A stretch of DNA of 45,883 nt from Bacteroidota bacterium (GTDB lineage Bacteria > Bacteroidota > Bacteroidia > Sphingobacteriales > Sphingobacteriaceae): the NCBI GenBank assembly GCA_018266915.1, contig JAFDZM010000023.1, positions 1 through 45,883 of the forward strand, given 5' to 3'. The notes beneath the pieces were generated by a model, which was not told the DNA's origin, made no database searches, and was given only the letters and a program-made list of their open reading frames with translations. The first letter of the stretch is position 1. Each line of letters starts with the position of its first letter. Below, in pieces: positions 7,883 to 16,026 of this stretch. A program made the translations under genes and the position numbers.

Positions 7883-9052
7883 TTATTTCTTTAACAAACC
7901 ATCAATTATCGAAGTTACTTTCGCTTCAAAATCGTCGTAATATCCAACAAAAGCGCTTCTGATCTTTCCTTCTTGGTCAATGAAATAAAAAGTAGGAAAT
8001 CCTTCTACATGATACAATTTAACTACATCACCAGCATCGATATAAATAGGATATTTTATATTATAATTTTCTTTAAATCCGGTAACTGATTTCTTATTGT
8101 CTCTAAAAGTCATACTTACCATTGCAACGTTTTGGCTTTTATATTTTTCATGAAGCCTATTCAACGGCTTTAAAGCCTCCATACATCCCCCACAACCGAT
8201 GAAGAAAAAATCCAGTAAAATAATTTTGCCTTTCATTTGTGCTAAGGACGTACCCTTGCCGTCAGCATCATATAAAGTCCAATCAGGTGCAACTGTTCCT
8301 GACGCTAATAAAGGTAGTTTAGCTTCCTCTTTATAAGGGTGAAACCCGTTAGGAACTACCATCGAAGCTATATCAATATTGTCCTGATTAAACTTATAAT
8401 CAAAATAGCGTGTTTTTGAATAATAGTTTGATACCCCATCAGCATAGGTAGTATTTCTGGATTTGATTATAATACAATCAGGCATACCTGATAACTTATC
8501 AATATAAAAATGCGCAAATGTATAGTTATGTTCCTTATTGATTATCGTATCATATACATTGGCAATTAAATGATAGTTTTCAATTCCGTTAATGGTGGTA
8601 TCACTGACTTTTGCAATTTTGGATAGCCTTTTTTCCACGCGGTCTTGTATCCATTTTAAACTACCCAATAATGTACCCTGCGTAACGAATTCCGGGATGT
8701 CGCGGATCGAATAAGTGCTGTCTCCGGGAGTTATATAGATTAGATTTTTCCCATCGTACCGGTCTGTATAAGTCGACTTCTCGTTCTCATTCCGTGTTTC
8801 AATGTTAAACAAATAGCCGAAATTTTTATCCTGGGGAGCTTTTACAAAAATGGCATTGTGCCGCTCTGTTATTGTGTCGCTGGTAAATAGTTCCTTTTTC
8901 TCATTAATAGACAAGTAGCTAAAGTTTTTATAACTCTCAATTTTATCAATTATATTTTGAACAGATATGATTTGCGCATTCACAACCCTGCTAAATAAAA
9001 TTAATGTGATGCTAATTGATAGCTTAATAAGCTTGTTAAAAGTTAGAACCAT
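7883..9052 (-). CDS. TlpA/ResA-like thioredoxin-fold protein
   Basis: A 389-residue exported protein with a signal peptide ending at about VVNAQ (residue 27). Residues 28-245 are an extended N-terminal region of the type seen in Bacteroidota DUF-TlpA fusions, probably beta-rich. Residues 250-389 form a thioredoxin fold: APDWTLYDADG, the active site C287-G-G-C290 in FFIGCGGCMEAL, and the cis-proline loop EGFPTFYFID. A CGGC active site is less common than CPPC or CEPC but retains both cysteines. A role in periplasmic thiol-disulfide exchange is inferred from the family. It is divergent from the cupin gene, with a small inverted repeat between them. Confidence 0.85.
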   Translation of the reverse strand: MVLTFNKLIKLSISITLILFSRVVNAQIISVQNIIDKIESYKNFSYLSINEKKELFTSDTITERHNAIFVKAPQDKNFGYLFNIETRNENEKSTYTDRYDGKNLIYITPGDSTYSIRDIPEFVTQGTLLGSLKWIQDRVEKRLSKIAKVSDTTINGIENYHLIANVYDTIINKEHNYTFAHFYIDKLSGMPDCIIIKSRNTTYADGVSNYYSKTRYFDYKFNQDNIDIASMVVPNGFHPYKEEAKLPLLASGTVAPDWTLYDADGKGTSLAQMKGKIILLDFFFIGCGGCMEALKPLNRLHEKYKSQNVAMVSMTFRDNKKSVTGFKENYNIKYPIYIDAGDVVKLYHVEGFPTFYFIDQEGKIRSAFVGYYDDFEAKVTSIIDGLLKK

Positions 9053-9066
9053 TCTATTTAATTCGG

Positions 9067-9086
9067 TTAGGCTTCAGTAAGCCTAA
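9067..9086. repeat. Inverted repeat in a divergent promoter region
   Basis: TTAGGCTT (9067-9074) and AAGCCTAA (9079-9086) are perfect 8-base arms around CAGT, 15 bases upstream of the TlpA-like start in a 160-base divergent gap. It may be an operator or a 5' leader hairpin; no T-run follows. Confidence 0.45.
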
Positions 9087-9212
9087 GGTAGGGTTATTTC
9101 TTACCTCCAAACAAGAACTTAACTTTTTTTAACATCCCAATTTCTGATCTTACTATGGTTCCAACCCGAAACGCTTATATTTAGTCAGACAACAAAAACC
9201 CGATAATGACCT

Positions 9213-9713
9213 ATGGAAAATCAAAAACCGGCCCCTATTACTGTAGGTAGCCAAGAAGGACAACATGTATCTGTGGTAGGTGATACCTACCGTATCCTGG
9301 TTACAGGTAAACAAACAGGCAATGCCTTTGCTACCATCGATATGCTGGTACCACCAGGTGGTGGCCCCGGCCCGCATGCACACCCAGATTTTGAAGAAAC
9401 CTTTTATGTCGCAGATGGGGAAATAGAGGTTAAATCAGAAGCGGGGACTTACATTGCAAAAAAGGGCTCATATGTGGTTGTTCCAAAGGGAGGTGTGGTG
9501 CATTGTTTTAAAAATAAGACGGACCAGGTTGCCCATTTGCTTTGCACAGTTGTACCATCGGGACTGGAAGAATTGTTTCTGGAGTTGGGCCACCCGGTTG
9601 CTCCGGGAGAATTCCTGCCACCACCGCCTATGGATCCCGAAGCACTGAAAAAGTTGATCCCCATACTGGAAAAATACGGGCAGCAAGTTTTCCCACCTGA
9701 TTATCTGGATTAG
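9213..9713 (+). CDS. Cupin-domain protein
   Basis: A 166-residue single-domain cupin. Motif 1 is at about residues 48-72 with metal ligands in GPHAHPDFEETFYVADGE (HxH...E). Motif 2 is at about 88-104 with VVPKGGVVHCF, supplying the last histidine. The C-terminal 40 residues are proline-rich (GEFLPPPPMDPEALKK) and probably helical. All four usual metal ligands are present, so a mononuclear metal enzyme or small-molecule binding protein is likely, but the substrate is unknown. There is no signal peptide, so it should be cytosolic. It is transcribed alone and ends in a bidirectional hairpin shared with the convergent PRC-barrel gene. Confidence 0.85.
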   Translation: MENQKPAPITVGSQEGQHVSVVGDTYRILVTGKQTGNAFATIDMLVPPGGGPGPHAHPDFEETFYVADGEIEVKSEAGTYIAKKGSYVVVPKGGVVHCFKNKTDQVAHLLCTVVPSGLEELFLELGHPVAPGEFLPPPPMDPEALKKLIPILEKYGQQVFPPDYLD

Positions 9714-9719
9714 TTAATA

Positions 9720-9763
9720 AATCAGAATAGGCTGCCTCATTGTTGAGACAGCCTATTCTGATT
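9720..9763. terminator. Bidirectional terminator hairpin between convergent genes
   Basis: Arms of about 19 bases (AATCAGAATAGGCTG then CTCA, with one C-A mismatch) around a TTGT loop, 7 bases after the cupin stop and 8 bases beyond the PRC-barrel gene end. The A/T-rich arm ends could act for both strands. Confidence 0.7.
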
Positions 9764-9770
9764 CCGATTG

Positions 9771-10328
9771 TTACTCATCGTAGTGATGATGATGGCAATG
9801 ATGGTAGAAATTGTCATCATCAAAGTGCCGGTGATGATAAAATTCATCTCTTTCATAATCATCTTTTTCCGGTGGTTCCAATATCCTGCGTATTGCCACT
9901 TCAATATGACGCGAAACCCGTCCCTTTTCATATGAAGGCAGAGCGTCTAATTGATCGGCTGTAACCGTATGTAAATACACTACTTTTTCATCCAGCGTGG
10001 GGTCATATGAGTTATAAGCCGGATCGCGCCGCTCGTGTTCTCTATCGCGCTCATGGCGTTCAGCCCGAGTATATAGTTCAGCCATGCCGATTGGGATCAG
10101 TACACGCCTGTCATCCTGGATTCCGAGTTCATTATCATCCAAATCTGCAATAAGATACCTGACCTTGCGCGAATAAGTATCAAAAAGAAGGTCCTTTACT
10201 CTACCAATTATTTTGCCGCTGCGGGCTTTTATCTTCCAGCCAGAGATATCTGGTTCACCGTCAACAATTTCGAAATTACTATCATGGAGCTCCTCCATAC
10301 GATGATCTGTTTTTTCTACAGTTGCCAT
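9771..10328 (-). CDS. PRC-barrel domain protein with histidine-rich tail
   Basis: A 185-residue protein from ATG MATVEKTDH; a TTG three codons earlier is possible. About residues 28-90 form a PRC-barrel: DISGWKIKARSGKIIGRVKDLLFD, then KVRYLIADLDD and RRVLIPIG. PRC-barrels mediate protein or RNA contacts in ribosome maturation and photosynthetic reaction-centre proteins, and are common in stress proteins. The middle is strongly charged (RAERHERDREHERRD). The last 22 residues carry eight histidines amid Asp/Tyr, a possible metal-binding tail. The small TM-protein gene lies immediately upstream on the same strand, so a two-gene operon is likely. Function is not established. Confidence 0.82.
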   Translation of the reverse strand: MATVEKTDHRMEELHDSNFEIVDGEPDISGWKIKARSGKIIGRVKDLLFDTYSRKVRYLIADLDDNELGIQDDRRVLIPIGMAELYTRAERHERDREHERRDPAYNSYDPTLDEKVVYLHTVTADQLDALPSYEKGRVSRHIEVAIRRILEPPEKDDYERDEFYHHRHFDDDNFYHHCHHHHYDE

Positions 10329-10353
10329 AATTTTCAATTTGAATTAGTTTTTC

Positions 10354-10536
10354 TTAAACAATGTTCTTAAACACCGCAGCAGCTACTGACAGGTAAGGGT
10401 CATTTTCTACCATTGGCTTACTTCCTCCCTTATAAACATAAAAGTAGTAGTAGGCAGCGGCCACGATAATAATAAGGATGATGAGCCATATCCACCATGT
10501 GCTACGGCTCCGCGGTTTTACTTCTAAATGTGCCAT
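10354..10536 (-). CDS. Small single-pass membrane protein
   Basis: 60 residues: a short basic N-terminus (KPRSRST), one strongly hydrophobic helix at about residues 13-35 (WWIWLIILIIIVAAAYYYF), then a short tail. It is the first gene of a probable operon with the PRC-barrel gene 25 bases downstream. Start and frame are supported by the clear TM composition and the tight spacing. No known family was recognised. It may anchor or localise its partner, which is inference. Confidence 0.6.
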   Translation of the reverse strand: MAHLEVKPRSRSTWWIWLIILIIIVAAAYYYFYVYKGGSKPMVENDPYLSVAAAVFKNIV

Positions 10537-10656
10537 ATTTTTAATAGATAGGTATATTTTATAAACAAGCGTTTTACAATAAGTTTTTATATTTTCTTAA
10601 AAAGAAAGGCATCATTCTTGTTTTGCTCACACCATGATTAAAATGCCGGTTTAATT

Positions 10657-11025
10657 ATGGGAAAAAATGTATTAGTTATCGAAGACGAGCCAATAATTGC
10701 TGAGATGATCAGCATTATTCTGGAGATACAGGGGTTGAACGTCATTAGTTTATCAGACACAGGCCGTGCCCGGGAGAAACTGCATGGTAAAGAAGTAAAT
10801 TTGGTATTGCTCGACCTGAATTTACATGGCGAAGGCGGTCAGGAATTCTGTGAATACATAAAAGGGCAGGATGACCTAAAACATATACCCGTAATCCTGG
10901 TGTCAGCGAATATCGACATTGACCAAATAAAAGAGGAATGCGGCGCCAACGACATTATTCGCAAACCATTTAATATTGACCACTTTATGAAAAAAGTGAG
11001 CCATTATGTAGAGACCGTGGTTTAA
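10657..11025 (+). CDS. Single-domain response regulator (CheY-like receiver)
   Basis: 122 residues consisting only of a receiver domain. The acidic pair E9-D10 in VIEDE, phospho-acceptor D53 in LVLLDLNLHGEGG, S83 in ILVSANID and K103 in IRKPF are all present, so it should be phosphorylatable. There is no output domain, so it probably acts by protein contact or as a phosphorelay intermediate. No kinase is adjacent. The window holds several kinases without an obvious response regulator (39404-41074 and 44255-45739) that could be partners; that is speculative. Confidence 0.92.
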   Translation: MGKNVLVIEDEPIIAEMISIILEIQGLNVISLSDTGRAREKLHGKEVNLVLLDLNLHGEGGQEFCEYIKGQDDLKHIPVILVSANIDIDQIKEECGANDIIRKPFNIDHFMKKVSHYVETVV

Positions 11026-11050
11026 TAAAATTGGTGATGTAGTTTTTATT

Positions 11051-11488
11051 TTATCGCAGTGCGGCGCTATCTTTTGGAAAAATGGAGACAGAAGCCTTCG
11101 GATGTCGTTTGCCGATACCCCAGTACCAAACGTCTGTGCTAAAAGCATCCCCTTCCAGCATGATCCATTTCCCGTCTTTCTTTTGGAATAAGGCTTCGGC
11201 ATGGCAGCAATCGTAACTATCCTCAGGAAAAGTCATGTCCTTGCCGTCCTTTCTTTCAGCTGTGCCTTCAAACCACGCATAGTCGCCGCTCCTTTTAAAG
11301 TAACTAACCACAAACTCAAATTTCAGCTTCCATTCCTTATACAAATCAGCCCTGAATGCATCCAGCATTTCGGTACGTTCTTTGGCGTTGTCTGCAGTTT
11401 TTACTTTGTAATCTAAAAGTTTGGGCGTTTGAGCAAAACAGTTCAAACAAAAGAGAAACAAGATAAGGACAAGGAGTTTTGTTTTCAT
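11051..11488 (-). CDS. Secreted protein of unknown function
   Basis: 145 residues with a clear signal peptide (MKTKLLVLILFLFCLNCFAQ, cleavage at about residue 19). The mature part has WFEGTAERKDGKDMTF, a CC pair in YDCCHAEALF, and KDGKWIMLEGDAFSTDVWYWG. The KDGKW pattern and size hint at an NTF2/SnoaL-like or DUF4440-like alpha-beta fold, but this is weak. It is 37 bases downstream of the SnoaL-like gene on the same strand, so the two may be co-transcribed. It is convergent with the receiver gene. Confidence 0.65.
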   Translation of the reverse strand: MKTKLLVLILFLFCLNCFAQTPKLLDYKVKTADNAKERTEMLDAFRADLYKEWKLKFEFVVSYFKRSGDYAWFEGTAERKDGKDMTFPEDSYDCCHAEALFQKKDGKWIMLEGDAFSTDVWYWGIGKRHPKASVSIFPKDSAALR

Positions 11489-11525
11489 TACCAGGAAGTT
11501 TTTTAAATGTCAGTCTTTCTTTATG

Positions 11526-11951
11526 CTATTGCATCACACCTAATTGTTGCAATAATCCAATGCTATCCATAATTATTCTGCTTTCAGAAAATATATTTTC
11601 CTTAACAACATCAATAACTATTCCCCAAACTTCTACTTTGTTTTGAGTAGGTGGTATCCCCATAAATTCACCTTGATGAGTTCCGGTCCATGTAAACCTG
11701 GTTACGATCTTTTCACCTTCTGCTATTTGTTCATTAACCGTCCAATTCATATCAGGGAATCCGGTAAACATGGCATTAAGCACAAATTTTAACCCTTCTC
11801 TTCCGGGTTGCTGTCCGGGAAATGGCACATGCTCAATAAAGCCTTCAGCTACTATGTCATCAGCTGCATTTAAATTTTTCCTGTTTATCACTTCATCAAT
11901 AAAGTGACCAATAAATTTTTTGTTTTCTTCGGGGCTCATATGGGAAGGCAT
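11526..11951 (-). CDS. SnoaL-like / ester cyclase family protein
   Basis: 141 residues with the SnoaL/NTF2-like pattern: NKKFIGHFIDEVINRKNLNAADDIVAEGFIEH, then GREGLKFVLNAMFTGFPDMNWTV, IAEGEKIVTRFTWTGTHQGEFMGIPPT and a C-terminal segment with MDSIGLLQQLG. In the family this cone-shaped fold hosts cyclases, isomerases and many uncharacterised stress proteins. Specific chemistry cannot be assigned. An alternative start is M5. Confidence 0.82.
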   Translation of the reverse strand: MPSHMSPEENKKFIGHFIDEVINRKNLNAADDIVAEGFIEHVPFPGQQPGREGLKFVLNAMFTGFPDMNWTVNEQIAEGEKIVTRFTWTGTHQGEFMGIPPTQNKVEVWGIVIDVVKENIFSESRIIMDSIGLLQQLGVMQ

Positions 11952-12017
11952 TGGTGGTTAACGATTAATGTCTTAAATATAACTGTAAAAATTTTTCGTT
12001 ACGAATTTTTTCAGCCC

Positions 12018-12046
12018 GCTGTCCGAAGTTTGCAACTTCGAACAGC
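12018..12046. repeat. REP-like hairpin with TGC loop
   Basis: GCTGT pairs with ACAGC (outer stem), a C-A mismatch follows, then CGAAGTT pairs with AACTTCG around loop TGC. The same architecture, with outer stem, C-A mismatch, inner stem and 3-base loop, recurs at 33127-33153; 33158-33180 has the same TGC loop. It lies between the SnoaL-like gene start and the 12057 gene end. Confidence 0.65.
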
Positions 12047-12056
12047 AAAAGACGTT

Positions 12057-12407
12057 TTATTTTATTCCCAAAGATTCTTTAATTACGGCAGCCGCTAGTG
12101 GCACTCCAATTTTCGTGGCGGTATCAAAAGCCCATGTTCCAGCTTTGGCCAAAAACTGCATTGTTTTCGATCCTTCACCTTTTTCAGATGCTTCTTCAGC
12201 TGACGCAACGTTAGCAATAGCGGTATACTCCTCTGCAGCGTTGGCATGTGAAAGCATTTCCTTTTTAAGCTTAACAAGTTCTAAGGAAAGTTTTTCAAGG
12301 TCGATGTCCTTACCCTTTTGCTCCCATGCCTGATTAAAAGTGACATTTGTCAAATTCGAATCATCAATGATAATAGAGCTTTGAATGTTTTGATATTCTT
12401 TTTTCAC
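12057..12407 (-). CDS. Small helical protein, second gene of a putative conflict-type pair
   Basis: Predicted 117 residues from a GTG at 12407 (VKKEYQNIQSS), 10 bases after the stop of the preceding gene. The first ATG of this frame (12485) lies inside that gene and is less likely. Residues 8-25 are short beta repeats (SSIIIDDSNLTNVTF), followed by a helix/coiled coil (DLEKLSLELVKLKKEM). The C-terminus is an Ala-rich helical hairpin (AEEYTAIANVASAEEASEKG, then LAKAGTWAFDTATKIGVPLAAAVIKESLG). I recall similar C-termini in proteins next to bacterial immune effectors, but cannot confirm this. There is no signal or TM segment apart from the amphipathic last helix. Confidence 0.6.
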   Translation of the reverse strand: MKKEYQNIQSSIIIDDSNLTNVTFNQAWEQKGKDIDLEKLSLELVKLKKEMLSHANAAEEYTAIANVASAEEASEKGEGSKTMQFLAKAGTWAFDTATKIGVPLAAAVIKESLGIK

Positions 12408-12417
12408 GATATAGCGT

Positions 12418-13503
12418 TTAGATATTTGAATTATTAACGTTGGAATTATTGATAATCTTAGATTTATAAACCTTCTCGAATACATTGTAGTTAATTTCGA
12501 AATGGAAATATTTCTGTAGCGCTTCTAACGATTCTGACGAAAGGTGCCCATTCATTAATTCTTTCAAAGGAATTCGCACATTTTTATAGTGATCGAAAAA
12601 TTCATCAAAATCGCCCAAAACAAGTGGTTCTTGAGAGCCGGAGTACCTAACTGCATAGTCGTTAAGCCATTGGATAGATTGTTTCAGTTCTTGATCATTG
12701 CGAGAAGGAGAAAAAGTGCAGAATGAATAAGACATATCGGTATAACTGACAAATGTTTTTTCCGGGGTGTAGGTGATCGTTATACTGACAATTGCATCAT
12801 CGCTTTTGCTGATCGCTTTAATCTCGTAATCAATAACTTCTACATAAAACTTGGGAAATGATGAATGGTATTGAATCTTCAGTAAAGAACAGTCGTCGGG
12901 CAGCAGTCGCAACTTTCCCACAATATTCACTAAAGGCAACTGATCCGAAGCAATGACTTCCATCAATTTTTGGTACATAATTTCTTCGACTACAATAGGG
13001 ATGCCCTCATGGCTAATTTTGGTAGATGATGCACATAAGAAATATTTATTGCTTCCGTTGATCGTCTTAGAATTTAACCTAACGGAACCGAAGCCTCCAC
13101 GGATCATGCCTATTTTCTCGTTTGGCTGGAGCTCGACAAATTTATTGCCAACTGGTTCCGATTTTTGATATCCTATATATTGCTGACTTCGCTCTAAAGC
13201 ATGTCGCCTTTCAAAAAATGCCTGTTCGGTATAAAACAATCCCGGAGAAGCCGGTAACCATTCTAAAATAGAAAAGCTATCAAGTCTCACAATTTTCCCT
13301 GGATAATTTTTGACTTCAAGTAAGCTATTCCAAAAATCTGAATTAGACTTGAAGATGACATCGGGTGAGTGACGATCAGTAAGACCTTCATTTGGTACTT
13401 TCTGCAAAAGATACAAATCCAAATAGTCCTTTAAACTTTTGACTAAACCATTTGCATTGAATATATACTTCTGATTCCCAATAATATGACTTGACAACTC
13501 CAT
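12418..13503 (-). CDS. Uncharacterised protein, first gene of a putative conflict-type pair
   Basis: 361 residues with no signal peptide. The N-terminal part (1-130) is mixed alpha/beta with no motif I recognise. About residues 55-280 contain a TIGR04255-like feel (beta strands such as KIGMIRGGFGSVRLN and VSITITYTPEKTFVSYTD) but no confident match. The C-terminus has EPLVLGDFDEFFDHYKNVRIPLKELMNG, similar to an LTDFDEQ...F/VPL..LMNG module that I associate with bacterial effector-associated proteins. It ends in NYNVFEKVYKSKIINNSNVNNSNI-type short Asn/Ser beta repeats, echoed at the start of the next gene. Shared terminal repeats and tight spacing argue for a working pair. Function is unknown. 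Confidence 0.68.
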   Translation of the reverse strand: MELSSHIIGNQKYIFNANGLVKSLKDYLDLYLLQKVPNEGLTDRHSPDVIFKSNSDFWNSLLEVKNYPGKIVRLDSFSILEWLPASPGLFYTEQAFFERRHALERSQQYIGYQKSEPVGNKFVELQPNEKIGMIRGGFGSVRLNSKTINGSNKYFLCASSTKISHEGIPIVVEEIMYQKLMEVIASDQLPLVNIVGKLRLLPDDCSLLKIQYHSSFPKFYVEVIDYEIKAISKSDDAIVSITITYTPEKTFVSYTDMSYSFCTFSPSRNDQELKQSIQWLNDYAVRYSGSQEPLVLGDFDEFFDHYKNVRIPLKELMNGHLSSESLEALQKYFHFEINYNVFEKVYKSKIINNSNVNNSNI

Positions 13504-13636
13504 GGTAATATGTGATAATGGATAGATTACTATTCAAGTATTAATCGTAAACGGCACGTTTGTTATTCAAAGGTTGCTCAATGTAATATTAGGACAATAT
13601 CTATAAGCAGTCAACCCGTATTTTCACGGTATTTTA

Positions 13637-14638
13637 CTATATCCCCCTTTTCAAAGCCTTCTTCAACTCCCTTAAAAATTGGGCCACACTTTGCGCACTT
13701 CCCGACGTCGGATCTTTTACAGCGCATCCCATTTTCACAAAATTCTTCAAATCCTGCATTTGCCATATTGCAGCACCGCTTATTTCCGGGTAATCTTTCT
13801 TAAAGCCTTTTAACTGGGCTTTGATCTCTTCTACAGACTTACTCCCTTTATAAGTACTGCAGGTGCTGAACGATCCACGTGCCATAAATATCGGATATAT
13901 CGGCTGCTTGCATTTCAGCGCATTTACCCAGTCTTTTAAATCGTTTTTAGCTCCGCCATCATAGCACTGTAAATACAAAGCATCAACTACATTTACATCC
14001 GACGATTTCAAAATATCGTCCCAGTATTCGTATTTGGTGAAAGGGCACAACGTCATATGCATATTTAGTTTTGCTGCAATCTTGCCCATTGCAATTATTG
14101 AGGAACTGTCATACACGGATTCGTCATCAATGCAAAAAGCATCTGCGCCCAGCACTTCTTTCAATATTTTACAGATATTATATAAGGTACTACGTTCATC
14201 AATACCGGTTACGATACCCGGCACAGTCTTAGTTGAATCATACCAGTCACGGATAAAATCATAGGTGTTCGGCGGTTGCCCGTACCAGCGCCCTTCCAGT
14301 AAAATTTCGATACGGGTTATAGAAGATTTCTTTTTTAGATCAGCCACCCTTCGCACGTAGGAAGAATCTCCCACCCATTTGCCGTTATGAATAATGGGTT
14401 GATGAGAATCACCAGAATAAAGGTCCCCATCGGCGTGAATATAAAAACTGGATAAGAGCAGCGTGTTAAACCCGCTATGTTTTAATAAATAGTAAGTACT
14501 ATCATCGCCCGGGTACAAACCTCTGCCAAATATGGCCAGGTTTTTTGCAGGCAAAGGCGCGGATGGTGCATACGTTTGTTGTGCGAAACACAGACAAGAA
14601 AAAGCTGTAAAAAAGATTACTGATAATAATATCTTCAT
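13637..14638 (-). CDS. Secreted glycoside hydrolase family 18-like protein
   Basis: 333 residues starting at MKILLSVIFFTAFSCLCFAQ, a clear signal peptide; the open frame extends to 14839 across the divergent dnaJ promoter and is rejected. The mature part looks like a TIM barrel of the chitinase/ENGase type: LAIFGRGLYPG, FNTLLLSSFYIHADGDL, RIEILLEGRWYG, then LGADAFCIDDESVYD, which fits the DxxDxDxE-like strand 4 loop, and VDALYLQCYDGGAKND and PIYPIFMARG. The general-acid glutamate would be the E of IDDES. The family assignment is by pattern only; the substrate is unknown. It is convergent to nothing and divergent from cbpA. Confidence 0.62.
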   Translation of the reverse strand: MKILLSVIFFTAFSCLCFAQQTYAPSAPLPAKNLAIFGRGLYPGDDSTYYLLKHSGFNTLLLSSFYIHADGDLYSGDSHQPIIHNGKWVGDSSYVRRVADLKKKSSITRIEILLEGRWYGQPPNTYDFIRDWYDSTKTVPGIVTGIDERSTLYNICKILKEVLGADAFCIDDESVYDSSSIIAMGKIAAKLNMHMTLCPFTKYEYWDDILKSSDVNVVDALYLQCYDGGAKNDLKDWVNALKCKQPIYPIFMARGSFSTCSTYKGSKSVEEIKAQLKGFKKDYPEISGAAIWQMQDLKNFVKMGCAVKDPTSGSAQSVAQFLRELKKALKRGI

Positions 14639-14740
14639 AGTAGATGCTAATAAGGGCCAAATTAAACATAAAGTGCTAATTTTATACACATCAAAACTTA
14701 AACCCACACTAACAGGTTTAGGTTGTACAGATACCTGGAT

Positions 14741-15688
14741 ATGGCCTTTATTGATTATTACAAAATACTTGGTCTGGATAAAAATGCATCCGAAAAGGAT
14801 ATAAAAGCCGCTTACCGCAAGCTGGCCCGGCAATATCATCCCGACCTTAACCCCAACGACCCGGAAGCTAACAAAAAATTTCAGCAGATAAACGAAGCCA
14901 ACGAAGTTTTAAGTGATGCTGAAAAGCGTAAGAAATACGATAAATATGGCGAGAACTGGCAGCACGGCGAAGAGCATGAGCAATACGCGCGTCAACAGCA
15001 GCAAAACCGGCAGCAGTATGGCGGCGGTCAGTATAGTGGCTTTGGCGGTGGTTTCGGGCAGGGCTTTGAAAATTATGAAGACTTTAGTGGCGGGGGCGGC
15101 GACTTCTCTGATTTTTTCCAGCAGATGTTTGGCGGAGGCGGCGGTCGTTCACGTGCTCAGGCCAAATATAGAGGACAAGATTTTACAGCCGAATTGCACC
15201 TGAGCTTCCGCGAAGCCGCAGAGACTCATAAACAAACGCTGACGGTCAATGGCAAACAGATACGTATTACCATTCCGGCAGGTGTTGAGAATGGACAAAC
15301 AATCAAAATTGCCGGCCATGGCGGTCCAGGCAGTAACAACGGCCCCGCAGGCGATCTATACATTACTTTTGCTATTGCGAACGACCCGCATTTTAAACGT
15401 TCAGGCGCTGATTTGTATGTAAATAAGCAGATCGATCTGTATACAGCGGTTTTAGGCGGAGAGATAATGGCCGATACCTTAACCGGCAAAGTAAAACTCA
15501 AAGTAGCCCCTGGAACTCAAAACAATACCAAAGTGAAACTAAAAGGCAAAGGCTACCCGGTTTATAAAAATGAAGGTCAGTTTGGCGATTTGTATCTTAC
15601 TTACGAAGTACAAGTACCCACTAACCTTACTGATAAACAAAAAGAGTTATTTACTCAATTAGCTGAAAGCGAAAAGACTAAAGCTTAA
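14741..15688 (+). CDS. cbpA: DnaJ-type co-chaperone CbpA
   Basis: 315 residues starting at [12 protein letters not shown]. The J domain covers residues 1-67 with HPD at 33-35, which stimulates DnaK ATPase. A Gly/Phe-rich linker covers about 85-145 ([16 protein letters not shown]). C-terminal client-binding domains follow at about 150-305 ([27 protein letters not shown]). The CxxCxGxG zinc finger of DnaJ is absent, as in CbpA. The next gene encodes a CbpM-like modulator, confirming the assignment. An open frame adds six residues upstream. Confidence 0.95.
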   Translation: MAFIDYYKILGLDKNASEKDIKAAYRKLARQYHPDLNPNDPEANKKFQQINEANEVLSDAEKRKKYDKYGENWQHGEEHEQYARQQQQNRQQYGGGQYSGFGGGFGQGFENYEDFSGGGGDFSDFFQQMFGGGGGRSRAQAKYRGQDFTAELHLSFREAAETHKQTLTVNGKQIRITIPAGVENGQTIKIAGHGGPGSNNGPAGDLYITFAIANDPHFKRSGADLYVNKQIDLYTAVLGGEIMADTLTGKVKLKVAPGTQNNTKVKLKGKGYPVYKNEGQFGDLYLTYEVQVPTNLTDKQKELFTQLAESEKTKA

Positions 15689-15723
15689 AGCTAAAAGATT
15701 TTAGAATTTAGAGCTTGAAAAAG

Positions 15724-16020
15724 ATGGCTACAACAACACTAATATCCACTACCGATTTCTGTACCTGGCATGAGGTGGAACATACTTTTGTTCGTTCGCT
15801 CGGCGATGCGGGGCTTATCGAGATCACTATTATTGACAAGGGTGAGTTTATCCCCGACACCCAACTGCAACGTCTTGAAAAAATGGTACGCCTGCATCAT
15901 GAACTGGATATTAATCTTGCAGGCATAGAAGCCATTACGCACCTGCTTGATCGTGTGGAGAATTTACACCAGGAAATGCGGACACTGAAAAACCGCCTAA
16001 GGCTTTATGAAGAAGACTAA
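15724..16020 (+). CDS. cbpM: CbpM-like chaperone modulator
   Basis: 98 residues, starting at ATG MATTTLIST; a TTG three codons upstream opens the frame. It shows the MerR-like CbpM pattern: TDFCTWHEVEHTFVRSLGDAGLIEI, then LQRLEKMVRLHHELDINLAGIEAITHLLDRV and a C-terminal coiled coil (NLHQEMRTLKNRLRLYEED). In enterobacteria CbpM binds the J domain of CbpA and inhibits it. It sits 35 bases after cbpA, so co-transcription is expected. Confidence 0.9.
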   Translation: MATTTLISTTDFCTWHEVEHTFVRSLGDAGLIEITIIDKGEFIPDTQLQRLEKMVRLHHELDINLAGIEAITHLLDRVENLHQEMRTLKNRLRLYEED

Positions 16021-16026
16021 CCGGAA

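Noticed and set aside
12057..12485. ATG start at 12485 for the small helical protein
   Set aside because: It would lie 68 bases inside the preceding gene and add residues encoded by that gene's repeat-rich end; the GTG at 12407 fits the gap better.
13637..14839. Long version (400 residues) of the GH18-like gene
   Set aside because: The extra N-terminal part crosses the divergent cbpA promoter and hides a proper signal peptide that begins at 14638.
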